Positions 1 through 6,630 of a DNA stretch of 8,536 nt are shown here, piece by piece. Under the pieces are notes generated by a model. That model was given only the letters and a program-made list of their open reading frames with translations, was not told the origin of the DNA and searched no databases. The translations under genes were made by a program, and so were the position numbers. This DNA is from JAJKIP01 sp040509055. GTDB lineage: Bacteria > Bacteroidota > Bacteroidia > Chitinophagales > Chitinophagaceae. Within the stretch, counting starts at the first letter, position 1. Every line of letters starts with the position of its first letter. Location: contig JBEVLT010000383.1 of the NCBI GenBank assembly GCA_040509055.1, positions 1-8,536 on the forward strand. Direction: 5' to 3'.

Positions 1-2426
1 CCTTCAGCATCGCCAATGTGCTGAATTACCTGCCCGGCCAAACCATTCTCAAACCAACTGTGTCTGTACAGGGTGTACAGGGCATCAACCTGCGCAGCGC
101 CACCAGCGCGGCTACCCTGTCTGCTGCGGGCAGTGCACAGGCTTCCGGTGTGATGGATGCACAAAACCTGAACGAGCGTTTCGGCCTGACGGTGATGGTG
201 GATGGCGTGGCCCTGTCAAACAATGCCAATATGCAGGGAAGCAATACCAGCTTCATGGGTATGTTCTCTGCCAACAATATTACCAACCCGGATGCTATCG
301 TGCCCGATCGCAGCCAGCGAAACGGTACGCTGTACAGCAACTATGGTGGCGATAACGGCTTACTGGCCAATACCGGCATTGACCTGCGTACCATTTCGGC
401 CGACAACGTGGAGCGCGTAGAAGTGATCTCCGGCGTGGCTTCTGCCCGCTACGGCGACTATACCACCGGCATCATCAATATCGACCGGCAGGCCGGCGTA
501 TCGCCGCTGCGCATCAGCCTGCAGCATGCCGGCGGCTCGGTCAGCTCCGGCATCAGCAAGGGCCTGCGCCTCGGGGCCCAGGGCGGCAACCTGAACCTCA
601 GCTTCGACTACCTGCACAGCAACGATGACCCGCGCGATAAACTGAAAGCCTATGAGCGCATCGGCGGCGGGCTGATCTGGACCTGGCAGCAGCGCAAGGC
701 CACGCATTTCAAAAATACCCTGTCGATCGACTATCGCAACACGCTGGACCGTACCCGGCTGGACCCGGATGAAGGCAACCAGCGGATGGCCCGCTTCAGC
801 AATAAATCGTTCAACGTATCCAACCGGAGCAACTGGATCGTGAAAAAGCCCTGGCTCTATGACATCGAACTGCGCGCCAGCTATGGCGTAGCGGAAAGCG
901 AATCGTACGATCAGTGGTTCCTGAACACCAGTTCGGTGATCAAGATCGCCGAAGCCACCGAGACGAGCACCTACGAAGGCCGCTATGGACCGGGTTACTA
1001 CCTCGCCTTTCACCATATCAAAGGCAAACCGGTGAATGCATCGGTACGGCTGGAGACCAACAGCATTTTCCGGCTGGCAAAAAATAATACCTATAAGTTG
1101 ACCTGGGGCATTGAATACCGCTACAGCGCCAACAAAGGCCCCGGCGTGCTCAACGATCCTGAGAAACCACGCTTCGACGACCAGGGGTATAAAAACGACC
1201 GGCCTTTATCGTTCAACCGGTTGTCTACGATCAGCAACAAAGGCATTTACCTCGAAAACGTATTCATCACGCGTCTTTTTCACCGCACGTTCAGGGCCAA
1301 TGCAGGAGTGCGGGGCGACTGGCAGAACGGGTTTTTTACCGCTGCGCCAAGGTTGAATGCCGGCTGGAACCTATTGAAAAACCTGACCTTCAACATTGCC
1401 TATGGTATTGCCACCAAGGCGCCCGGGCTTTCTCAATTGTACCCCGGCAATGTATACTTCGATATTCCCCTGCTGGAACTGTACAGCAGCACCAACCCGG
1501 AACACCAACTGTACCTCGTGCATACCGAAGTGGTCAAACAGGAAAAGCTGTCGCTGAAGCCGTACAGCAGCTACACATTCGAAACAGGATTCAGCTGGAA
1601 CGGCAAATTCCTGAAAGGGTCGGTGTTCTATACCAATCGCATCATGCGCAACGGGTTTGCTACCAATACCACGCTGGTGCCCGTGACGGTAGATAATTAT
1701 GCCTATGCCACGCCGGTGGCGGGCCAGCCGATCAATTATTACAAAGACGGTACGCAGGAAACATTTTACCTGACTTACAGCGGCCTGCGCAACGGCCTGT
1801 ATAGCCGCAGCAACAGCTGGGAAATAGCGCTGCGTACAGCACCCATTCAATCGCTGCGCACTTCATTCGATATCAACACGGCCGTGTACAGCACGTATTA
1901 CAGGAACAAAAGCGATGCGCCGGACCTGGGATCGGGCGGGCAGGTAACGATCGACTATACCAAAGACGCCGTGTTCGGCATCTTCAACCTGCAGGATTCG
2001 CGCTCGCTCACCGTCAAGTCCACCGTATTTACCAATACGCACGTGCCTGCTTTGCGGATGACCATCGGTTTTACCGGCGAGATATTCTGGGTGGCCAAAA
2101 CCACCACGCTGGCCCGTTCGGTATACCCCCACGGGTATTATACCAAGGCGGGTCAGGCATTTTACCTGTCGCCGGAACAGGCCATGTCGCCTGCCTATGC
2201 GAACCTGCTGCGGCGGCCGGTCGGGCAAAATACCGATTACCGTCCCGCTACCGTGTACCCGAACGTGCACCTGCGGCTGGCCAAGGAGATAGGGGATGCG
2301 GTGCGGATCTCGTTCAATGCATTCAATGTATTCAACATCCGCCCCGTGGACAGCGAAGGAACAAGCAGTTATTATTACAACGGGCAGCCATCCTACAGCG
2401 CTGCCATGATCTTTTCAATAAAATAA
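1..2426 (+). CDS. TonB-dependent outer-membrane receptor, 5' truncated by window edge
   Basis: The reading frame is open from base 3 to the TAA at 2424-2426, so the true start lies left of the window and about 808 residues are visible. The first visible residues (FSIANVLNYLPG, bases 3-38) are the start of a plug domain. The plug continues through VMVDGVALS (about 192-218) and ends with the classic segment VERVEVISGVASARYG followed by TTGIINI (about 408-485). The rest is a long beta-barrel with alternating aromatic strands and a penultimate strand RISFNAFNVFN near 2306-2338 that is typical of TonB receptors. Such proteins import large or scarce ligands across the outer membrane using TonB/ExbBD energy. 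The signal peptide, any carboxypeptidase-like N-terminal domain and the TonB box are outside the window. The last residues are IFSIK rather than a terminal aromatic. It is followed after 12 bp by the DUF4876 lipoprotein gene, so they are probably cotranscribed. The substrate cannot be read from sequence; a metal chelate is only a guess. Confidence 0.95.
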   Translation, partial: FSIANVLNYLPGQTILKPTVSVQGVQGINLRSATSAATLSAAGSAQASGVMDAQNLNERFGLTVMVDGVALSNNANMQGSNTSFMGMFSANNITNPDAIVPDRSQRNGTLYSNYGGDNGLLANTGIDLRTISADNVERVEVISGVASARYGDYTTGIINIDRQAGVSPLRISLQHAGGSVSSGISKGLRLGAQGGNLNLSFDYLHSNDDPRDKLKAYERIGGGLIWTWQQRKATHFKNTLSIDYRNTLDRTRLDPDEGNQRMARFSNKSFNVSNRSNWIVKKPWLYDIELRASYGVAESESYDQWFLNTSSVIKIAEATETSTYEGRYGPGYYLAFHHIKGKPVNASVRLETNSIFRLAKNNTYKLTWGIEYRYSANKGPGVLNDPEKPRFDDQGYKNDRPLSFNRLSTISNKGIYLENVFITRLFHRTFRANAGVRGDWQNGFFTAAPRLNAGWNLLKNLTFNIAYGIATKAPGLSQLYPGNVYFDIPLLELYSSTNPEHQLYLVHTEVVKQEKLSLKPYSSYTFETGFSWNGKFLKGSVFYTNRIMRNGFATNTTLVPVTVDNYAYATPVAGQPINYYKDGTQETFYLTYSGLRNGLYSRSNSWEIALRTAPIQSLRTSFDINTAVYSTYYRNKSDAPDLGSGGQVTIDYTKDAVFGIFNLQDSRSLTVKSTVFTNTHVPALRMTIGFTGEIFWVAKTTTLARSVYPHGYYTKAGQAFYLSPEQAMSPAYANLLRRPVGQNTDYRPATVYPNVHLRLAKEIGDAVRISFNAFNVFNIRPVDSEGTSSYYYNGQPSYSAAMIFSIK

Positions 2427-2438
2427 AACACCTCCGGT

Positions 2439-3800
2439 ATGAAAACAGGAAAACTGGTTTTGGGCATTGTGGCGGCAACCGTTCTTTTCACATTTGGTTG
2501 CAGGAAAAAAGACCTGGCGCCTTCTTCGCCTCCGATCAACGTGATCGTGAAAGTAAGCTACGACAACAGCGGCGGCACCTATACCTTCCCGCTCACGGGC
2601 ATCAACGTGAAAGTGACCAACCAGATGAACAGCACCGTGCTGGAAAAGCAGACCGACGGCACCGGCCTGGCTATTTACAACGGCATCAGTTCCGGCAGCT
2701 ACAACATCGAAGCTTCCATTACCATTCCCAAAGCGCAGTATGAAACCATCACGGGGCTGCCGCTGGCTACGGATAATATTACTTTCAATGCCACTAAGGC
2801 CAACCTGGTGCTGAATACTACCACGAACAACACCATCGAGCTGGTGCTGGAGTTTGGTGTCATCGGCGACTGGGTGATCAAGCAGATATATTATGCCGGC
2901 AGTCATACGACCAACGGCGCCAGTTTCCGCGACCAGTTTATCGAAGTGTATAACAATTCCAACAAAGTGCTGTATGCCGACAGCCTGTATTTTGCCCAGT
3001 TGTTTGGCAGCAACACCGTGAGCCCCAATCAGACCACGGGCCAGTATATCAATGATGGAGGGCTGCTGCAGAACCAATGGGACTGGAGCAAATCGTTTGG
3101 CGCCAGCGCGGATGCGGCCACCAAATACGTATATGCCCGGACCATCTTCCGCATTCCAGGTAATGGCACTACTTACCCGGTACAGCCCGGTACCAGCATC
3201 ATCCTGGCCGGCACGGCGGTGAATCACAAAGCGCCGTACACCAATGCTGTTGGCGTGTCCACACCGATCAACGATCCATCGCTGACCGTGAACCTGAGCG
3301 CTGCGAATTTTGAATTTTACCTGCGTGATGCCATTCCCAACCCGCTGGACTCGGATGTAGACAATCCTTCCGTACCCAACCTGGTGGTAGTAGACCGCAT
3401 CGTGAACCGCGACCTGATCCTGGACAACCCGGGCCGCGAAGCGATCGTGATCTTCAAAACAAAAGCAAACGTAGCGACGGAGTACAAACGCCTGGCTACG
3501 CCCAACTATACCACAGCCACCGATACGGTAGGCAAGGATCGTTATCTGCAAATTCCGAACAGCGTAGTTATCGATGCAGTGCAGATACAGCCGCCGCTGG
3601 CTACCAACCGCGTTCCCCGCAGGCTGGTAGCTTCGCTGGATGCAGGTGCCTACAATGTACCGGTGGGCCAGTACTCTTCGCAATCGATGATCCGGAAAAC
3701 ATCGTCCACTATCGGCACGCGTAAAGTATTAAGGGATACGAACAATTCCACCGAGGATTTTGACTATTTCGACAGGGCAAACCCCGGCGGCTTTAAATAA
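2439..3800 (+). CDS. DUF4876-type lipoprotein
   Basis: This 453-residue protein starts 12 bp after the receptor stop. The N-terminus has a basic start, a hydrophobic run (about 6-19) and a probable lipidation Cys at 21 (TFGC, a slightly atypical lipobox), followed by RKKD, as in many Bacteroidota lipoproteins. Residues about 32-95 read as a transthyretin/carboxypeptidase-regulatory-like beta domain (GINVKVTN, then TDGTGLAIYNGISSGSYNI). From about 143 on there is a large beta-rich region: GDWVIKQIYYAG, then FIEVYNNSNKVLYADSLYF at 167-185, and near the C-terminus SMIRK (416-420) and DTNNSTEDF (433-441). These resemble the first strands and closing motif of lamin-tail domains. I recognise the family as DUF4876, which tends to be encoded beside TonB receptors. 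A role as a surface or periplasmic binding partner of the receptor is inference. Only three Trp (145, 214, 216) are present. Upstream bases are A-rich with no Shine-Dalgarno site, as is common in this phylum. Confidence 0.85.
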   Translation: MKTGKLVLGIVAATVLFTFGCRKKDLAPSSPPINVIVKVSYDNSGGTYTFPLTGINVKVTNQMNSTVLEKQTDGTGLAIYNGISSGSYNIEASITIPKAQYETITGLPLATDNITFNATKANLVLNTTTNNTIELVLEFGVIGDWVIKQIYYAGSHTTNGASFRDQFIEVYNNSNKVLYADSLYFAQLFGSNTVSPNQTTGQYINDGGLLQNQWDWSKSFGASADAATKYVYARTIFRIPGNGTTYPVQPGTSIILAGTAVNHKAPYTNAVGVSTPINDPSLTVNLSAANFEFYLRDAIPNPLDSDVDNPSVPNLVVVDRIVNRDLILDNPGREAIVIFKTKANVATEYKRLATPNYTTATDTVGKDRYLQIPNSVVIDAVQIQPPLATNRVPRRLVASLDAGAYNVPVGQYSSQSMIRKTSSTIGTRKVLRDTNNSTEDFDYFDRANPGGFK

Positions 3801-3853
3801 CAGTTATACAGGGCGGTGCTGTCTGTACGGCATCGCTTTTTATCAAATCATTT

Positions 3854-5395
3854 ATGATACGGACCAGGTTCTGCTATCTGCTGCTCACTCTTGCAGGCAT
3901 GTTCAATTCACGCTGGCTGCAGGCACAGGATACGGCGTCGGCCAATGCTGTTTTTGCCGAACAGTTTCACCGGCGCTATGATTTCTTTGCCGGTGGTATT
4001 GCCACGCAGCCGCTGACCGGCATTTCCAATTACATGACGCTGAACGCGGGATACCGCCAGACAGGCGGTGCGTACCGGCAGGCGCAGGAAGCTCCCCGGC
4101 AGCGTGATCTTTCTTTTTTTACAGAAGGCATGCGCCGCACTGGTAAATACCTGGTGAGCGGTTCTTTTGTTTATACACATACCCTGCAGGATAGTGTGTC
4201 GTACACGCTGCGTTACGGGTTGACGAATCCGCAGCCGTATTATTTTTTCGCTTACAGGAAAGGCAACTGGCAGGTGGGGCAATACCGGCTGCAGGGCTCG
4301 GTCAGCCGCGCGTTCCTGCGGGAGAAACTGCATGCCGGCCTCAGTGTAAAATATAACACCATCAATGCCTGGCGGAGCAATGACCCGCGTCCCGAACAGT
4401 TCAGCTACAACATGCATATCGATGCCGGGTTGCTGTACCGGTTTCTGCCAAAGCATGCAGCCGGTGTATCGGGCAGCATCATCCGGACCAATACAGAGAA
4501 TACCGTTGAATACCGGAATAAGGACTACCAGATGAGCCTGGCCTTCCCGGAATATGTAACCCGCATCCAGTACGGCTATGGCTTTGAGGACCGTATATCC
4601 ACGGCACCGCTGAAGAGCAATACCACAGGGTATGGCTGGCAGGCCGTTTACAAAGGGTCGTTCGCATTCGGTGAGGTGGCCGTGAAGGGTGGCTATACCA
4701 GCCTGGAGTCGAAGATAGAAGGAGCGGCTACCGCGCTGCTGCCCACCGGTAAGTACGGCGAATTTTACGAGGATAGCTGGAATGCGGCGCTGTACTGGGA
4801 TTACCAGCGTCAGCGCAACCGGTTCTCGCTGCTGGCAGAATATACCAACCACCTCGGGAGGGATTTCAACCAGTTCCTGCAGGCCAATAACTATGTGTAT
4901 TCTTTCGAACAGCTGCGTTTGCAGCCGCTCTTTACCCATATCAAAGACAACAAGCCGCGCTACGAGCTGGGGCTGGACCTGCGGCTGAGCGATCTGTTTC
5001 GCGCCGATGGGAATGCAGGCACCCTGGCCGATTACCTGCAGGCGCAGGCAGGTGTGTCGGCAGCCTGGTTTGCCCATTTCCCGGGCCGCCAGTTGCTGAA
5101 AACAACAATCGCGGCCGCATACAGGCAGTCCATCGATCCGTTGTATACCAGCCCCGTGCAGCAGTCGGTGTTTATCAGTTCAGTGATCGCTCATGATTAT
5201 TATTATTTTTCTGCGGATACCTGGCGGGCCGATCTCAGCCTGCTCTACAGCATACCGGTAAAAAAGGTCAATGCCTTTATTCGCCTGCAGGCAGGATATG
5301 AGAAGGCCACGATACCTGCCGGCACTGTGCAGGCAGCAGCCTTGCCCGGCGATCAGCGCTGGTACTGGCAGGCCGGCGCCGGCGTTTCTTTATAA
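3854..5395 (+). CDS. Outer-membrane beta-barrel protein, probably DUF6850 family
   Basis: This is a 513-residue protein. The ATG at 3854 is the first in frame and opens a convincing Sec signal peptide: MIRTR, hydrophobic 6-17, and likely cleavage after LQA at residue 24 before QD. The mature part is built of alternating hydrophobic/aromatic strands separated by polar turns, for example YLVSGSFVYTHTL (99-111), KLHAGLSVKYNTI (158-170), RFSLLAEYTNHL (323-334), VNAFIRLQAGYE (472-483) and the final WYWQAGAGVSL. This indicates an outer-membrane barrel. There are no internal membrane helices and no catalytic motif. Its position after a DUF4876 gene and before a diheme peroxidase matches a gene order I associate with the DUF6850 barrel family; the family name is from context and general resemblance, not from a search. 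It ends in Leu rather than the usual terminal aromatic. It could be a second channel or a scaffold for the neighbouring lipoproteins. The gap upstream is 53 bp and holds no clear promoter or terminator. Confidence 0.75.
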   Translation: MIRTRFCYLLLTLAGMFNSRWLQAQDTASANAVFAEQFHRRYDFFAGGIATQPLTGISNYMTLNAGYRQTGGAYRQAQEAPRQRDLSFFTEGMRRTGKYLVSGSFVYTHTLQDSVSYTLRYGLTNPQPYYFFAYRKGNWQVGQYRLQGSVSRAFLREKLHAGLSVKYNTINAWRSNDPRPEQFSYNMHIDAGLLYRFLPKHAAGVSGSIIRTNTENTVEYRNKDYQMSLAFPEYVTRIQYGYGFEDRISTAPLKSNTTGYGWQAVYKGSFAFGEVAVKGGYTSLESKIEGAATALLPTGKYGEFYEDSWNAALYWDYQRQRNRFSLLAEYTNHLGRDFNQFLQANNYVYSFEQLRLQPLFTHIKDNKPRYELGLDLRLSDLFRADGNAGTLADYLQAQAGVSAAWFAHFPGRQLLKTTIAAAYRQSIDPLYTSPVQQSVFISSVIAHDYYYFSADTWRADLSLLYSIPVKKVNAFIRLQAGYEKATIPAGTVQAAALPGDQRWYWQAGAGVSL

Positions 5396-5449
5396 TGTAA
5401 TTTGCACCGTGATGGATATGCGGGTAAGATCAATGAAGAAAGAACGGTC

Positions 5450-6604
5450 ATGAAAAAAACAGTGCTCATCATTTTGCTGGCCTGCTCGGTATGGGCCTGT
5501 TCGGTATCGGTGAAGAACAGCCAGTCTTCGCCTGCACCCGTGATCCCTGCCGGCACCTACGAGGATACCCTGCGCTTCCTGTACTCGCTGCCTGCCGCAC
5601 AATGGCCGGCTCCCACCATCGATTCCGGCGTAGTATGGACGGAATTGGGGATCGTTCCCGACAGCCCGCTGAAGCCTTACCTCGATTCGCTGAAGCATCT
5701 GATCCTGCTGGGCAAAACACTTTTCTTCGACCCGCGGCTCAGCGGCAGCAACCAGATTGCCTGCGCCAGCTGCCATATTCCCGATCTTTCCTGGACCGAT
5801 GGCCGCCAGCGTTCCGTGGGGCACGACCAGCAGATGAATAAACGCAATTCTCCTTCGCTGCTGAATACCTGGTTTTACAAAGAGCTGTTCTGGGACGGCC
5901 GCAGCGCGAGCCTGGAAGACCAGGCCTTCAGCCCCATCAACAGCGAAACGGAGATGCACAGCGATATGGCGGAGATGACCACCAAGCTGCGCAGGATCGC
6001 CGCCTACAAGCCCCTGTTCGAAGCGGCATTTGGCAGCGATGAAATTTCGCCGGAAACCGTATCGCAGGCCATTGCGGTGTTTGAACGGACACTGGTCAGC
6101 CGCAAGGCCGATTTTGATGATTTTCTTACGGGCAGGAAAACGGCCATGAGCGATGCCGCCATCCGCGGGCTGCACCTGTTCCGCACCAAAGCGCGGTGCA
6201 TGAACTGCCACAACGGACCATTGTTCAGCGATAACAGTTATCACAATATCGGGCTCACCTATTACCAGCGCGAGTATGAAGACCTGGGCCGCTACAAGGT
6301 AACCCGCCGGGCAGAGGACGTAGGTCGTTTTCGTACACCTTCGCTGCGCGACATCATCCGCACGCGGCCCTGGATGCACAATGGCCTCTTCGACAACATC
6401 GAAGGTGTGATGAACATGTACAGTGCGGGCATGCCGCAGCCCAGGCCAAAGCCGGAACAGGTGGGTGATCCGCTTTTTCCCAAAACGGACCGGCTGATCA
6501 AAAAGCTGGACCTGACAAAGCAGGAAAAAGAAGACCTGATCGCTTTTCTTACATCGATCACCGCCGAGCCCTACCACATGAAGCAGCCTGAGCTGCCGAA
6601 GTAA
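5450..6604 (+). CDS. Lipoprotein diheme cytochrome c peroxidase (CcpA/MauG superfamily)
   Basis: I chose the ATG at 5450 because it opens a lipoprotein-type signal (MKKTVLIILLACSVWAC); lipidation is likely at Cys17, or possibly Cys12. This gives 384 residues, close to the usual 330-380 plus anchor. Two haem c sites are visible: CASCH (105-109) and CMNCH (250-254). The spacing from the first haem His reproduces the Pseudomonas aeruginosa peroxidase as I recall its numbering: +16 His125 (His71), +39 Trp148 in FWDGR (Trp94 between the haems), +49 Gln158 (Gln104) and +59 Glu168 (Glu114). A Met for the high-potential haem is plausible at 323 (GVMNM), with 321 and 328 as alternatives. The family reduces H2O2 to water with electrons from a small electron donor, or in MauG-like members oxidises a protein partner; the residues here favour peroxidase. 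It acts in the periplasm, probably lipid-anchored. It is the last gene of the putative receptor operon, 54 bp after the barrel gene. Confidence 0.93.
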   Translation: MKKTVLIILLACSVWACSVSVKNSQSSPAPVIPAGTYEDTLRFLYSLPAAQWPAPTIDSGVVWTELGIVPDSPLKPYLDSLKHLILLGKTLFFDPRLSGSNQIACASCHIPDLSWTDGRQRSVGHDQQMNKRNSPSLLNTWFYKELFWDGRSASLEDQAFSPINSETEMHSDMAEMTTKLRRIAAYKPLFEAAFGSDEISPETVSQAIAVFERTLVSRKADFDDFLTGRKTAMSDAAIRGLHLFRTKARCMNCHNGPLFSDNSYHNIGLTYYQREYEDLGRYKVTRRAEDVGRFRTPSLRDIIRTRPWMHNGLFDNIEGVMNMYSAGMPQPRPKPEQVGDPLFPKTDRLIKKLDLTKQEKEDLIAFLTSITAEPYHMKQPELPK

Positions 6605-6630
6605 AACGCAATTCCCTGATTCGATTTTCA
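6605..6630. other. Short convergent intergenic gap, no clear terminator
   Basis: Only 26 bp separate the TAA of the peroxidase gene (6602-6604) from the TAA of the minus-strand anti-sigma gene (6631-6633). The gap is fairly A+T-rich. It has at most a weak, bulged pairing between AACG near its start and CGATTTT near its end, and no strong G+C stem followed by a T-run in either direction. Any terminator must lie inside a coding end, or termination may be Rho-dependent. Confidence 0.6.

Noticed and set aside
1..2426. Assignment to a SusC/SusD glycan locus or a XusABC-type xenosiderophore locus
   Set aside because: There is no SusD-like gene, no glycosidase, and the following genes do not match the Xus lipoprotein or membrane reductase; the substrate stays unassigned.
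2415..3683. Long minus-strand open frame opposite the DUF4876 gene (similar ones at 360-1016, 3908-5077 and 5390-6757)
   Set aside because: The translations are rich in Arg, Gly, His and Val without domains or signal peptides, and each lies exactly opposite a gene with clear family features. They arise from G+C-rich third positions leaving few antisense stops.
3801..3853. Possible hairpin (ACAG/CTGT around 3808-3822) before a T-run at 3837-3841, as an internal terminator
   Set aside because: The stem is only four to five pairs with little G+C and the T-run is separated from it by many bases; too weak to call.
5402..5449. TTG start that would extend the peroxidase by 16 residues
   Set aside because: The extension is polar and would bury the lipoprotein signal peptide; the ATG at 5450 begins exactly with MKK and a hydrophobic core.
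5450..6604. MauG-type protein-modifying enzyme
   Set aside because: The conserved His, Trp, Gln and Glu at peroxidase spacing and a plausible Met ligand favour a classical diheme peroxidase; the MauG-like role is kept only as a low-interest idea.
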